Shown here: positions 33,913-43,916 of the stretch, in pieces
How the letters are laid out: each line of letters starts with the position of its first letter
Position numbering within the stretch: the first letter of the stretch is position 1
Assembly: GCA_028047635.1 (NCBI GenBank)
Contig: JAOFXR010000018.1
Coordinates: 1 to 50,346 of the forward strand
Direction of reading: 5' to 3'
DNA from: Verrucomicrobiales bacterium
GTDB lineage: Bacteria; Verrucomicrobiota; Verrucomicrobiia; Verrucomicrobiales; DEV007
DNA length: 50,346 nucleotides
Position numbers and translations under genes: made by a program
The notes under the pieces: generated by a model
The model's input: only the letters and a program-made list of their open reading frames with translations
What the model was told of the DNA's origin: nothing
Database searches by the model: none

Positions 33913-35466
33913 ATGCTGAGATTTCTTTGTCTGTTTTTGTTTGTTTTTCTACCTGCGTCTTTCACTCTGGGCAAAGACGCTCCCAATATCCTTTTTATCT
34001 ACACGGACGATCATTCCTACCGTGCCGTATCGTGCTACGAAGACTCTTACGACTGGATCAAAACTCCCAATATGGATGCCCTCGCTGATTCGGGAGTGCG
34101 ATTTGCTCATGCCACGGTAGGAACTTGGTGCATGCCATCGCGGGCCATGCTCCTGACCGGTCACCATTCCTTCGGCGTAGAGTCGATGAGGATGGAAGGA
34201 GATTATCCGGGAAGTGCTTATGATCCAGAGCAGTGTCGGTTCTGGCCTTCGGTTTTTCGCGAGCAGGGGTATCAAACGGCTCAGATTGGAAAATGGCACA
34301 CCGGAATCGATACCGGGTTTGGTCGGGATTGGGACTATCAGATTGTGTGGAACCGGCCTCGCTATCCCGAAAACTCGAAGGCTTATTACTACGATCAGTT
34401 GATTGAGAAAAATGGCGGGGACGCCGTGATGACGAAAGGTTACTCGACGGATAATTACACGCAGTGGGCGGTGGATTATATTAATGGAGAAGAAGGACGT
34501 GAGGAAGGTAAGCCGTGGTATTTATGGCTTTGTTATGGAGGGGTTCATGGTCCGTTTACTCCGGCTGACAGGCATCTCAATGACTATAAGGAAGTCTCGG
34601 TGGAAGATCCCGCTGACATTTACCCGCCTCGTGCAGGGAAACCAACCTACTCACGGAACGTCGAGCAGTGGGTGAAGGGGCCCGACGGTGAGCCGGTTCT
34701 GGCTCGAGGGAAATCAAAAGGCGGTATCAAGACTGATGGGAAGAAGACGCTTACGGAGTGGGTTCGCCAGGTGAATCAGGCAGTCAGTTCTCTTGATGAA
34801 GGAATTGGTAGGGTGATGGAATCGTTGAAAGAGTCAGGGCAACTCGATAACACGCTGGTGGTTTTTACTTCAGATCAGGGTTTTGCCTGGGGGCAGCATG
34901 GATTTCAAGTGAAGCAGGCTCCCTACGACGCTAATATTCGTTCCCCGATGATCGTGAGTTTTCCTGAGCGTTTTTCAAAGAGGTCTGTTTGTAAACATCC
35001 CATTGGTGGTGTCGATATTGTGCCGACTATTTTTGAGGTCGCCGGGCTCGAGCTTCCCTGGGAAATGCACGGAGACAGTCTCGTGCCTTTACTAAAAGAT
35101 CCGACTCAGAAGGAGTGGAACAATCCAGTACTTACCGTTCACACCGGTGATAGCTATGGAAGTGCTTCCAACGTCGTTCCCGTGGGCGATGATGAGGCGA
35201 GTCGCTCAAAACTCTATATGAGCGGAGACGTGCCCTGGTGGGTCTCATTGGTCGAAGCGGACCTTAAATATATCCGCACTCTCGTTCCCGGTGAACCTGA
35301 GGAACTCTACGACCTGACCGATGACCCGGCTGAACTGGTGAACCTTGCGCTGGACGCGAAACATTCTGAGACGGTGGTGCGACTTCGGAACGCGACGATT
35401 GCTGAGCTGAAGCGAAACGGAGCCAAGTTGGTTGAAACGATGCCCGCCGTCGCGGAACTCCCTTAA
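33913..35466 (+). CDS. Secreted sulfatase (second)
   Basis: A 517-residue sulfatase from the ATG at 33913 (signal peptide MLRFLCLFLFVFLPASFTLG), preferred to a start 12 codons upstream. Features are NILFIYTDDHSYRAVS (metal-site Asp pair), CMPSRAMLLTGH (Cys-x-Pro-Ser-Arg, Cys to formylglycine), TAQIGKWHTGIDTG (Lys-x-His) and VVFTSDQGFAWGQHGFQVKQAPYD (second half of the metal site). The end has the usual ELYDLTDDPAELVNLA segment. The family normally acts in the periplasm or outside on sulfated carbohydrates. The gene ends head-on with the SDR gene, their stops overlapping (TTAA at 35463-35466). Confidence 0.95.
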   Translation: MLRFLCLFLFVFLPASFTLGKDAPNILFIYTDDHSYRAVSCYEDSYDWIKTPNMDALADSGVRFAHATVGTWCMPSRAMLLTGHHSFGVESMRMEGDYPGSAYDPEQCRFWPSVFREQGYQTAQIGKWHTGIDTGFGRDWDYQIVWNRPRYPENSKAYYYDQLIEKNGGDAVMTKGYSTDNYTQWAVDYINGEEGREEGKPWYLWLCYGGVHGPFTPADRHLNDYKEVSVEDPADIYPPRAGKPTYSRNVEQWVKGPDGEPVLARGKSKGGIKTDGKKTLTEWVRQVNQAVSSLDEGIGRVMESLKESGQLDNTLVVFTSDQGFAWGQHGFQVKQAPYDANIRSPMIVSFPERFSKRSVCKHPIGGVDIVPTIFEVAGLELPWEMHGDSLVPLLKDPTQKEWNNPVLTVHTGDSYGSASNVVPVGDDEASRSKLYMSGDVPWWVSLVEADLKYIRTLVPGEPEELYDLTDDPAELVNLALDAKHSETVVRLRNATIAELKRNGAKLVETMPAVAELP

Positions 35467-36227
35467 TAAACGGCTCTACCGCCGGAGAGGTCGAAGGTGT
35501 TGGCGGTGCAGAATGACGCCTCGGGTGAAACGATCCAGCAACTGAGCGCGGAAACCTCATCGAGGGTCCCGCATCGCTTCATCGGGATTTTGTCGGTCAT
35601 ATATTTGACCTGGTCGGGGTGAATGGCGTCGACCATCGCGGTTCTGATCACGGCGGGGGCGATCGCATTTACGGTGATTCCCGTTTCGGCGAACTCTTTG
35701 CCGACTGACTTTACGAGGCCGATGACACCCGCTTTACTCGACGAGTAGGGGCTCATTCCGGCGTTGCCCTCTTTGCCTGCGATGGAGGCAAAATTGAGAA
35801 CACGCCCATAGTCGTGCTTTTCCATCGCGAGAAGGGCGTGTTTTGTCATGAGAAAAGTGCCCCGGAGATTGATCGCAGTTGCGAGGTCAAAGTCTTCGAC
35901 GGAGACCTGCGTGATGGGTGTGTTAGTCGGGCCTACGATGCCGGCGCAGTTGATCATAATATCGAGACGCTGTTCGGGCGATCTTCCTGTGACTGCCTGG
36001 ATTCCGGATGAAACGGCCCCTTCGTTGGCAATGTCGACGATCTCAAGATCGACTTTTAGTCCTGCTTCGGCGAATTCTCCGACGGCGGCTTCTCCGTTAG
36101 CGACGCTAACGTCAAACAGAGTCACGAGGGCTCCTTCGGAAGCGAGTCGATGGGCGACCGCCTTTCCGATGCCATCTGCACCTCCGGTTACAATTGCGCT
36201 TTGCCCTTCGAATCGATTATCAGTCAT
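35463..36227 (-). CDS. SDR-family NAD(P)-dependent dehydrogenase
   Basis: A 254-residue short-chain dehydrogenase from the ATG at 36227 (MTDNRFEGQ); the upstream start at 36314 reads through unlike sequence. Motifs are TGGADGIGKAVA (cofactor-binding TGxxxGxG), NCAGIVG (NAG), FASIAGKEG with its Ser, and the active-site YSSSKAG (Tyr-x-x-x-Lys). The closing part (FDLSGGRAVY) is usual for sugar- or sugar-acid-oxidising members. The nearest functions in the class are oxidation of L-fuconate-type acids, 3-oxoacyl carriers or aldoses; I cannot choose. It lies beside a sulfatase, consistent with a sugar-catabolism role. Confidence 0.88.
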   Translation of the reverse strand: MTDNRFEGQSAIVTGGADGIGKAVAHRLASEGALVTLFDVSVANGEAAVGEFAEAGLKVDLEIVDIANEGAVSSGIQAVTGRSPEQRLDIMINCAGIVGPTNTPITQVSVEDFDLATAINLRGTFLMTKHALLAMEKHDYGRVLNFASIAGKEGNAGMSPYSSSKAGVIGLVKSVGKEFAETGITVNAIAPAVIRTAMVDAIHPDQVKYMTDKIPMKRCGTLDEVSALSCWIVSPEASFCTANTFDLSGGRAVY

Positions 36228-36325
36228 GGGCTGAAGGTATCGAACTGTGTGGCGATTCGCACGCAAAAAGAGGGACGCGACAGTGCTATAGCGGTTTTGG
36301 TTCTTGGGGCGCACTGTATTCGATC

Positions 36326-36380
36326 GCGCCGATTCTGTAGGCGAAGGCCGCGACTTCGCTCTTCTACCGTTCGGATATCC
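36326..36380 (+). repeat. Dispersed intergenic repeat, copy 2
   Basis: The stretch GATTCTGTAGGCGAAGGCCG with CTTCGCTCTTCTACCGTTCG matches the reverse complement of 3510-3565. It lies in the 215-base gene-free segment between the SDR gene start and the metG end. Confidence 0.6.
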
Positions 36381-36442
36381 CAGTCCATGCGTCCGCGCCC
36401 ACGGGACGCTGTTACAGGTTTGCGGGAGGACTTCCTCCTCTC

Positions 36443-38482
36443 TTAACTCACACGTTGGCCGGGCTTGGCTCCGCTTCCGGGTTCGATCAGGTGAATGTCT
36501 TCTCCTCCGGGACCGGAGGCGATTACCATTCCTTCGCTGACTCCGAATTTCATTTTTCTCGGTGCAAGATTGGCGACCAAAACGACGAGCTTGCCAACAA
36601 GGTCGGCAGGCTCGTAGGCGGCTTTGATTCCGGCAAATACGTTGCGGGTTTCACTACCTCCGAGGCTCAAGGTAAGCTGAACTAGCTTACGAGCTTCGGG
36701 CACTTCATTCGCCTCGATGACGCGGGCGACACGGAGATCGACTTTGAGAAAATCATCTATCGTGATCTCGTCCGCAATCGGCGCATTGGTGATGTCTTCG
36801 TCGGAATCGTCCCAGTTCGAAGGCGTCGCAAGCGCCTTGGCTGCGGCTTCTGCTTCCTCTTTTGATTCAGCGATGATGGCTTCGATTCCTTTGGGATCGA
36901 CTCGCTGCATCATGTGTTTAAATTTCGTAATGTTACTTCCGACGAGAGGCGTCTTGGTCTGATTCCAATCCGTAAGTGCTTCGCCAAACAACTCACCGGT
37001 TTTCGTTGCCAGATCAGGAAGCACAGGAGCAAGGTAGATCGCGAGCGTTCGAAACAGGTTTAGTGAAACCGTGCAGACATCCTGAAGCTTTTGCGCATTG
37101 TCAGGATCTTTTCGGAGTTCCCACGGAGCGTTGTTTTCGACGAATGGGTTGGCTTGATCGGCTAACTCCATGATCATTCTCATGGCTTTGCTATAGTCGC
37201 CGTTTTCGTATGCTGCCGCAATGTCATCACCACGGTCTGCAAAAGTCTGAAAGAGGCCTTCGTCCTCAGGGTAGGTGGATGACAGCCCGGTGTCTTGAAT
37301 GAACTTCGCGGTTCGGCTGGCAAGGTTAACGACCTTGCCCACAAGGTCACTGTTGATCCTTGCGACGAATTCTTCGAGATTGAGGTCGAGGTCTTCGACT
37401 TTCGATGAGAGCTTCGTCGCGTAGTAATAGCGAAGGTAGGCCGGATTTAGATGCTCGAGATACTTGGCGGCTCGAACAAAAGTTCCTCGTGATTTTGACA
37501 TTTTCTCTCCATCGACGGTTAGGAATCCGTGGATGTGGACTTTCGTCGGCAGGTTGTAGCCTGACGTTTTCAGCATCGCGGGCCAGAAAAGTGTATGGAA
37601 ATACTGAATGTCTTTCCCGATGAAATGATGAATCTCGACGTCGTCATTCTTCCACCAGTCATTAAGTTTCTCTCCATTGGCATCGCACCACTGACTCGTT
37701 GCACCAATGTACCCGATCGGAGCATCGAACCAGACATACCAGTAATTTCCGGGAGAATCGGGGATCTCAAATCCAAAGTAGGGGCTTGGGCGGGAGATGT
37801 CCCAGTTGCGGAGCGGCTCGATGAGAAAGAAATTTTTCAGGTAGTTGGCGCTCTCTGATGGAAGCGTGCCTGATTGGGTCCATTCGTCGAGAAAGCCGTG
37901 AAGCTTCTCGATCTGCACGAAAAGATGTTTCGCCGAGCGAGTCTCCGGGGTGGTTCCCGAGAGAGTGCTGAGAGGATTGACGAGTTCTGCCGGCGTGTAG
38001 GTAGCACCGCAGTTCCCGCAGTTGTCGCCGGGTTGGTCTTTTGAATCACAATTCGGGCACGTGCCGCGGACAAGGCGGTCGGCGAGAAAGACGCCTTTCT
38101 CGACATCGAAAAGCTGGTCAATGTCTTCTTCGATGACCATATCTGCGTCGCGAAGTTTACTCCAGATTTCGTGGCAAACCGCGCGGCTCTCTTTGGAGTT
38201 CGTGCTGCCATAGTTGTCGAATTCGATTCCAAAATCAGAAAAGTCTTTCTGGTGAGCGAGGCTCATTTCGTTGATGACTTCCTCCTCGGTGCGAGCTTCC
38301 GCCTGAGCACGAATCGTGATCGCTGTTCCGTGAGTGTCGTCCGCGCAGAAATAGAGGCACTGGTTGCCTCGCATTTTTTGAAAGCGAACCCAGATATCAG
38401 TTTGTAAATACTCAACGAGGTGGCCGATATGGATCGGACCATTAGCGTAGGGCAGGGCGGATGTGACCAGAATTTTTCGCAT
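36443..38482 (-). CDS. metG: Methionyl-tRNA synthetase
   Basis: A 679-residue enzyme that charges tRNA-Met with methionine in the cytoplasm. It has the first-strand motif [14 protein letters not shown] (HIGH), a zinc-knuckle insertion (CPNC and CGNC, with DQPGDN between), the [11 protein letters not shown] motif (KMSKS), and a helical anticodon-binding domain (~400-560). A C-terminal OB-fold of the EMAP/Trbp111 type starts at [17 protein letters not shown] and ends in [13 protein letters not shown]. The full set of domains makes the identification firm. The start ATG at 38482 is the family's usual [12 protein letters not shown]. Confidence 0.97.
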   Translation of the reverse strand: MRKILVTSALPYANGPIHIGHLVEYLQTDIWVRFQKMRGNQCLYFCADDTHGTAITIRAQAEARTEEEVINEMSLAHQKDFSDFGIEFDNYGSTNSKESRAVCHEIWSKLRDADMVIEEDIDQLFDVEKGVFLADRLVRGTCPNCDSKDQPGDNCGNCGATYTPAELVNPLSTLSGTTPETRSAKHLFVQIEKLHGFLDEWTQSGTLPSESANYLKNFFLIEPLRNWDISRPSPYFGFEIPDSPGNYWYVWFDAPIGYIGATSQWCDANGEKLNDWWKNDDVEIHHFIGKDIQYFHTLFWPAMLKTSGYNLPTKVHIHGFLTVDGEKMSKSRGTFVRAAKYLEHLNPAYLRYYYATKLSSKVEDLDLNLEEFVARINSDLVGKVVNLASRTAKFIQDTGLSSTYPEDEGLFQTFADRGDDIAAAYENGDYSKAMRMIMELADQANPFVENNAPWELRKDPDNAQKLQDVCTVSLNLFRTLAIYLAPVLPDLATKTGELFGEALTDWNQTKTPLVGSNITKFKHMMQRVDPKGIEAIIAESKEEAEAAAKALATPSNWDDSDEDITNAPIADEITIDDFLKVDLRVARVIEANEVPEARKLVQLTLSLGGSETRNVFAGIKAAYEPADLVGKLVVLVANLAPRKMKFGVSEGMVIASGPGGEDIHLIEPGSGAKPGQRVS

Positions 38483-38597
38483 GATTACAGTGAGGTTGCG
38501 GTTGTCTGCGACAGACGCGGGACAGACAAACCTTTATACCCAAACCGGAAAAAAAGCGAACCTCCACATCCCTCAATATAGGTGCGGGGAATTGACG

Positions 38598-39140
38598 CTA
38601 TTCAGTGGAGTCAGACGCAGAAGCTTTCTGCTCCCAGTGCAATCCACTGCCGCCAGCTTCTTCGACTTCGATCCACTCTCCGGGGAACGACTTGCGTTGC
38701 CAGTGGCGCCATTGCTCCTGCTGGACGTTGGTGATAGAAACGTCTTTCTCCTTAGCTTCGTGCTTGATGAGGACATCGCGATCTCGATTTTCTGCATCAA
38801 CCGTTTTCGTCACGTAGTCGCCATATTCACCGGCTGGTTTATTACGGATACTAATTTTGCCGAGATGATTTTCACCAATGATACGGCTGTTTTTCATCTC
38901 CTGAATCTCTGCCATTCGGTTGCGCTTTGTGTCCATCGCAGCGCGGTAATCCGCTTGTTGGGCGGACTCTTTTTCGGTGGTCGCGGCCGCATGCTGATAC
39001 ACGTGAACGTCCATGCTCAAGTCGACTTTGACTGGCTCGTCTGTCGTCACATTCACATTGAATGGATCAAGGCAGGACGACAATACCAAAGCGATGAGCA
39101 TGGGCAGCAGTAACGCTGAAATGTGTCGATGGGAGCGCAT
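38598..39140 (-). CDS. YnbE-YdbL-like lipoprotein (apparent fusion)
   Basis: A 180-residue lipoprotein. The signal peptide ends in a lipobox (LVLSSC, residues 18-23). Directly after it, DPFNVNVTTDEPVKVDLSMDVHVYQH resembles the short lipoprotein YnbE (CTPRIEV...EPITINMNVKIEHE). The C-terminal ~100 residues resemble YdbL/DUF1318: EIQEMKNSRIIGENHLGKI, AGEYGDYVT, then ITNVQQEQWRHWQRKSFPGEWIE. In E. coli ydbH, ynbE and ydbL are separate genes of one operon; here the last two appear joined. The gene lies 32 bp after a YdbH-like gene on the same strand. A role with that protein in an intermembrane bridge for lipid balance is inferred. Confidence 0.75.
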   Translation of the reverse strand: MRSHRHISALLLPMLIALVLSSCLDPFNVNVTTDEPVKVDLSMDVHVYQHAAATTEKESAQQADYRAAMDTKRNRMAEIQEMKNSRIIGENHLGKISIRNKPAGEYGDYVTKTVDAENRDRDVLIKHEAKEKDVSITNVQQEQWRHWQRKSFPGEWIEVEEAGGSGLHWEQKASASDSTE

Positions 39141-39172
39141 GGTGTTGGGTGCGTAAGAAGCATTGAATGAAT

Positions 39173-42100
39173 TTACTCAACCGCTCTGGCACTGGCGCGG
39201 GGCTGATCTTCAGTCCCTCCGTTGGTCTCTAAAGTTATGTTTCGTTCGTCGTGGAGATGTAGATTCAACCCTCGCGTGCCATAGGGGCCGGCGAATCTGA
39301 GTTCAAGACCTCCCTCTTGTTCATGTAGGGAAAGGCTACCGGCACCTTGCTCATAATCAAATCGTTTCAGCGCGGTCAGTCCGAGGGTGGTGAGGCTGCG
39401 TTGAAGTTGGTTCCATTCGGGAGGAAGCCCCTCCAAAATTTCGTCCAATTTGGTAATGTTGAACCAGCCGGGTGTTTCAAGGGTAATTTCCCCGGTGGTT
39501 TCTCCCGGGACTTTGCCTCGTCCTTCTGAAACAATTTTGACGGTGGCCAGTCCGTTCATTTTGAAATTTTCCGGGACAATGACATCGGTTAGTGGGCCGG
39601 TATCAAAGTCGGTGCCGGCGATCCAGGCGTCCCATTTGCCCGGATCATTCAGGTAAAAGTTGAACTCTCCCTCTGTATATCCTGAATAAGCATCGCCACC
39701 AAATTTCCCATAAACTCCGTTAGAATCAAAGGTCACGGTAAGATACAAATTTTCGGCTTCATATTTTCGGAAAATAGCCCGGTCTAGTGCAAATGTTTGC
39801 ACTAGGTTATTGTTTTCATCCTGCACCGGAACGTTGAATTGCACTTTGCCTTCGAGTCCGTGCAGATCCACTTTGTAGTCCTGAAAATGATAGATGTAAT
39901 CCTCGTCAGGGATTGATAGTTTTAACTCAATGGCACCGTCGGACATCTTCGTCGTAGCATTGAAAGGGAGGGGCACGAGAGCGATCGGAACGCCGGTAGG
40001 GGCGATTACAATTTTTCCGGCGGAAGCGTTGATCTCCTTTATCTGCCAGTCGGGCTCATTGGCGTCCGAACCTTCATTTTCGAATCCGACGCTGGCGCCT
40101 TCGTTTTGAGCACGGAAATTTCGTTGGTAGTCGATCCACCAGAAAAGCCCCTGGCCGACGTGCAGTGAGGGGCTGATCAGATCAATTTTTTGAATTTCCT
40201 GGCTGGCGAGGCCGGCGAGGGAGAACTCGACAAAGATGGTCGGAAGGCTTGCCACGGTGATAAATGAATTATAGGGATCCTTAATTTCGATTCCGCTTAG
40301 CTCAATTTTCTGCAAGGTATCCTGGGCGAGGAGGCCGTCGAGGGAGAGAGGGACATCTTCGAGTTTTGTTTCAAGCGCAAAGCTAAGACCTTCCATCTGG
40401 GGGATTAGTGCTTCGAACTGCACCTGACTGCGAGTGACTTCAATCTCGCCTATTGTCCAGGTCGGGAGGGGTTTGGTCTGCGGGGTATTCTCCGGTTCTG
40501 GATCAGTTGCTTTGTCTTCTTTCACTCCGCCGCCGCTCAGTTCCTTAATCCCGTTTCCGATCTTGAGAACGCCACCACTAAGTTTGATTCGATCAATGCG
40601 GCGTGTTCTTTGGAGATCCGTGGCCGTCGCGTCCAGTTCGATTTGGCGGACGGTGAATACTTCCTCTTCAGCGACGGGCAGAAATGCCTCAGGTTGATCT
40701 GCTTCGGGGAACAGAGTCGGAGGGCGGGGAGGTCCTACCATTTCGTAAAAGCGGGAGTGGTTGCTTAAGGTCACCTCATTGAAGATGAGGTGATAGAGAA
40801 AATCCTCCCTGTCTTTCGGGTTCGTGAACACTTTGAATTTCCCATTCAATTTGGGCACGGTTCCTTCGGCAAACTGGGAGTCAGCTACGATTTGGCCTCC
40901 TGTGATATCCAGTTCTGCGACCTTGTAGACGGGGCGGTTCAGCGGACGCGGAGCTTCGGTCTTCGGTGTGGCGGGGGTGAGCCACTCACCGAGTGTCTCG
41001 TCGGTAAAATTGATCGAAGGGCCCTTGATGCTGAGACTGGTAATGAGATTGGTTCGAGTGAATTCGGCCCAGCTCGCTTCCAACTCTGCGAGGTTGAATT
41101 GGAAAAGGGGTTCCTCTTCAAGCGCCGTTCCAGGAGCTCTAAGAGTCGCATTTTCCAGGGTCAGGAGTTGCCGGGCCGATGAGGAAAATCCTTCTGTGCC
41201 AAAGCTGAGGTCTGTGAGTGTTGCTGAAACTCTGGATTCAATGTGGGGCAGGGGATTTTCTCCAGAGGTGAATTCACTCATCAAGAAAGTTCCATCTTCG
41301 ATCCCAACGTTTTTGATTCGCCACGGTTTTGAGAGGTTTTTTGCAACGGGGGCGTCTTCCTCTGGAGGAGTGTCAGGGCTCTCAGCTGCTTGCTGCGATT
41401 CTGCAGGTGCTCGTTGAAATCGAGTCATCGATTGGTCGGAGAGCACGACTGAAATGCCATCTAACTCGATAGACTCCACTTCGCGTTCGTGAATTAACTG
41501 GCTGAGCGAGGCTAGTTTGATTTTGAGTTCATCGGCAGAGAGTAATTGGCTGTTCTCGTCGCCCACCAAAAGATCGCGGAGTGATAGCTGAAAGGGACCT
41601 TCGTTGCTGAAGCGGCCCTCAGAAAAGCGAAGCCCGCCGATTTGGAAATTGTTAATGAACGTAATATCAGGGAATGCAGGTTTGTCGTTCGCTCCATCGA
41701 ATCCGGTCGCTGCAAATTGTCCTTCGATCAGTTGGAAGTCGGTTACTTCAAATTCGAGGGGATTGGATTTAGGATGGGGGGCTTCGAGTTTGCCCGATTC
41801 GGCTTCTTCCGGAGCGGAGGGGGCTTCATGATTTTTCTGAAAAACCCACTCGGGACGAATATTCAGGACGGGGCGATCGATGATCAGTGACTCGATCACA
41901 AAACGGTTAAGCTGTTTACTGATTCTTCCGCTCGCCATGATCGACTTGATCTGGCTGGGATGGCTTTTTGATCCGATCTTGATGTCAGAAAGCCCGAGGG
42001 AAAGAGGCTCCCGGGTGAGGCCTGCTTCGTCGAAGGTCAGGGCATCGGTTTTGAAACTCCAGTTCGCTTTCACGGGTGGAAGCATTTCCAGATTGAGGGA

Positions 42101-42631
42101 AAGTTGGCTCTCCTTGACTTCAATGGTGTCGGTGAATTGCGCGAGACTCGAGAGGTCGAAACGGGCGGGCTCGCCTTCCGTGTTTTCGGTTGGAGGAGGA
42201 GTGGTGAGTGCGTCGAGATGTCCTTGTTTGAGGTTCAACGCGACACCATTGAGTTGGATTGCTTTAAGGCGTTTAGTTGCCCGTAGTTCGGCGAGGTCAT
42301 AGGTGATAGTGAGACTCTCTATCTCCGCCATCTTTTTCTCAGTATCCGACTGTTTGGGCGTCAGTTTGAGGTGGTCGATTGTGATTTCTCCGAGCTTTCT
42401 CAGGCGAATCGATTCGACCGATACTTCAAACGGCTCGATCAGCGAGGCGAGAGCCTGATTGACTATTTGAACTCGATTACTATATGCGAGCACGGCAATG
42501 ACAGAGGCAATAATCACACTCACCAGTGCTGCAACGAACGTCCACCCGAGAAATCGGAGGGTCCATTTGACAAAGCTGCGCAGCGGGCGGCGTGTATTCC
42601 GCCCGATGGGTGTGTGAGTGTGTTTCGGCAC
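39173..42631 (-). CDS. YdbH-like/AsmA-like giant envelope protein
   Basis: An 1152-residue protein. A basic cytoplasmic start (MPKHTHTPIGRNTRRPLRSF) is followed by one membrane helix (~28-52) and a long periplasmic part made of repeated beta strands, with features such as VESIRLRKLGEITIDHLKLT and many phrases of the type 'IEL..I.I..p'. The C-terminal ~250 residues match the YdbH/AsmA-like end (ITLETPGWFNITKLDEILEGL, TTLGLTALKRFDYEQGAGSLSL, LHLHDERNITLETN). AsmA-like proteins form long hydrophobic grooves carrying phospholipid between membranes. It is upstream of, and 32 bp from, a YnbE/YdbL-like lipoprotein, matching the gene set of the E. coli ydbH operon. It is longer than E. coli YdbH (879). 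Confidence 0.8.
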   Translation of the reverse strand: MPKHTHTPIGRNTRRPLRSFVKWTLRFLGWTFVAALVSVIIASVIAVLAYSNRVQIVNQALASLIEPFEVSVESIRLRKLGEITIDHLKLTPKQSDTEKKMAEIESLTITYDLAELRATKRLKAIQLNGVALNLKQGHLDALTTPPPTENTEGEPARFDLSSLAQFTDTIEVKESQLSLNLEMLPPVKANWSFKTDALTFDEAGLTREPLSLGLSDIKIGSKSHPSQIKSIMASGRISKQLNRFVIESLIIDRPVLNIRPEWVFQKNHEAPSAPEEAESGKLEAPHPKSNPLEFEVTDFQLIEGQFAATGFDGANDKPAFPDITFINNFQIGGLRFSEGRFSNEGPFQLSLRDLLVGDENSQLLSADELKIKLASLSQLIHEREVESIELDGISVVLSDQSMTRFQRAPAESQQAAESPDTPPEEDAPVAKNLSKPWRIKNVGIEDGTFLMSEFTSGENPLPHIESRVSATLTDLSFGTEGFSSSARQLLTLENATLRAPGTALEEEPLFQFNLAELEASWAEFTRTNLITSLSIKGPSINFTDETLGEWLTPATPKTEAPRPLNRPVYKVAELDITGGQIVADSQFAEGTVPKLNGKFKVFTNPKDREDFLYHLIFNEVTLSNHSRFYEMVGPPRPPTLFPEADQPEAFLPVAEEEVFTVRQIELDATATDLQRTRRIDRIKLSGGVLKIGNGIKELSGGGVKEDKATDPEPENTPQTKPLPTWTIGEIEVTRSQVQFEALIPQMEGLSFALETKLEDVPLSLDGLLAQDTLQKIELSGIEIKDPYNSFITVASLPTIFVEFSLAGLASQEIQKIDLISPSLHVGQGLFWWIDYQRNFRAQNEGASVGFENEGSDANEPDWQIKEINASAGKIVIAPTGVPIALVPLPFNATTKMSDGAIELKLSIPDEDYIYHFQDYKVDLHGLEGKVQFNVPVQDENNNLVQTFALDRAIFRKYEAENLYLTVTFDSNGVYGKFGGDAYSGYTEGEFNFYLNDPGKWDAWIAGTDFDTGPLTDVIVPENFKMNGLATVKIVSEGRGKVPGETTGEITLETPGWFNITKLDEILEGLPPEWNQLQRSLTTLGLTALKRFDYEQGAGSLSLHEQEGGLELRFAGPYGTRGLNLHLHDERNITLETNGGTEDQPRASARAVE

Positions 42632-42710
42632 TGCAGGGACTATATACGGGGCCTCGAAGAATGCGAGTCACTGTGTGGGGCCGAAAATCCCCTAATTTTC
42701 GAGGACAGCA

Positions 42711-43760
42711 CTAGCCGTTCTGTTCGAAGCTCGCGATCAGTCGCAGATTGTGAATCTCGGCCTCGTTGAGCCGGGTTTTAATTGTCTCAACCGAAGTGGT
42801 TACTGGGCGATAATTGCCGGCAAAACTCTGTGCGAACCTGCGGCCTCTTTCCGTTGCAAAAATATATCCATGACGAAGGTAAATTTCGTTTCGTGCCCTC
42901 CAGAGCACTTCGGTGGGAAGATTATGAACTTCAGAAGTCATCAGTTTTCGGGCGTGCGAGTTTACAAATATCCACGGGCCATGTCTTGGCGCGGGGGCGG
43001 TGGAAACAGGGCGGAGTTGTCTTTGAGGGTGCGCGCTCGCTTGATTATTACGCGCAGGAATCAAGCTGCTTCGTTCTCCTGCACTGACTCCTTCTACTAA
43101 TGCGATAGAGCTGACGACTCGTCTTACCTGACGGGTATCCCCTGTGGTTTTCGTTCCGAAGGTTGCTCTTCGTATGCCGTGACGATTCAACAGTGCGATG
43201 ATGAGATCCGTTTTTACTGCGTAGTTCACCGCCTGAGGAACATAGCCGCCGTTTTCCATTCGATCCATTGAATCAAGACCTGCGGCAACGACTCCGACCA
43301 CTTGGCCTGTGTCTGATACGACAGGTCCGCCTGAGTTTCCGGGTTGGACCGGAGCCGAAATTTGAATAAGCCGCGGATCATCCCTTACTCCAGAGAGAGC
43401 GTTGACGCGGCCCATGGTCACCTTAGGCTTACGACCAAGAACGGTGGGATCAGGAAATCCGGCTACGGTAATGGAGGATGCGTAGTCCAACGTTTCAGCT
43501 GATTTGAGTCCGAGATACCTTCCGTTCCAGCCCTGCACATGGAGGATCGCGAGGTCGTTGTCTCTATCGACAGCGATGACTCGGGCGGCGAGGGGACCGG
43601 TCGGTGTATGAACAACGACATGGGCACTATTTTTCACAACATGATGGCATGTTACGAAGACTCCATCCGAATTCACGGCAAAGCCGGTTCCGAACTGTCC
43701 AGCTTGCGATGACCCGGCGATAAGTGCACAGGCAGCAAGCATTGCGGCTAAATGTTTCAT
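42711..43760 (-). CDS. Secreted trypsin-like protease with C-terminal YARHG domain
   Basis: A 349-residue protein from the ATG at 43760 (signal peptide MKHLAAMLAACALIAGSSQA); a longer reading from 43880 adds unlike residues. The chymotrypsin-like domain has TCHHVVK (His), DRDNDLAIL (Asp) and PGNSGGPVV (Ser). It is the HtrA-type catalytic domain without a PDZ. A linker rich in Arg, Ala and Pro follows, then a YARHG domain of ~80 residues: FVNSHARKLMTSEV, LWRARNEIYLRHGYIFAT and FAGNYRPV, the last with the family's 'W/Y-Y-x-P' type end. YARHG domains occur in periplasmic or extracellular proteins and may recognise cell-wall or peptide material. The combination is uncommon. Confidence 0.86.
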   Translation of the reverse strand: MKHLAAMLAACALIAGSSQAGQFGTGFAVNSDGVFVTCHHVVKNSAHVVVHTPTGPLAARVIAVDRDNDLAILHVQGWNGRYLGLKSAETLDYASSITVAGFPDPTVLGRKPKVTMGRVNALSGVRDDPRLIQISAPVQPGNSGGPVVSDTGQVVGVVAAGLDSMDRMENGGYVPQAVNYAVKTDLIIALLNRHGIRRATFGTKTTGDTRQVRRVVSSIALVEGVSAGERSSLIPARNNQASAHPQRQLRPVSTAPAPRHGPWIFVNSHARKLMTSEVHNLPTEVLWRARNEIYLRHGYIFATERGRRFAQSFAGNYRPVTTSVETIKTRLNEAEIHNLRLIASFEQNG

Positions 43761-43866
43761 TTGGCTATTTCTCGGTTTTGAAGATTTGCTCGAAGCAAAT
43801 CGTCTGTTTGGGGTGCAGCAGGGCTGCGGAAGGGTGTTTCTCAGGCACCCTAATGTTTTTGTTATG

Positions 43867-43916
43867 GAAATTATAACCACATGGGAAAGGTATTACAACC
43901 TGTGATTTATAATTTC
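43867..43916. promoter_or_regulatory. Long AT-rich dyad upstream of the protease gene
   Basis: GAAATTATAA (43867-43876) and TTATAATTTC (43907-43916) are perfect 10-base inverted repeats around a 30-base spacer. The match extends inward (CCACA/TGTGAT) with one gap. TATAATTTC recurs at 43917-43925. It lies ~107 bp before the protease ATG and could be an operator or contain -10 elements in both directions. Confidence 0.45.

Noticed and set aside
38463-39113. 216-codon plus-strand frame between metG and the YdbH-like gene
   Set aside because: It is antisense to the lipoprotein gene, which has a lipobox and family-like sequence; the plus frame has no recognisable features.
41880-42302. Plus-strand frames within the YdbH-like gene
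   Set aside because: They are antisense to a single long continuous coding frame and show no protein features.
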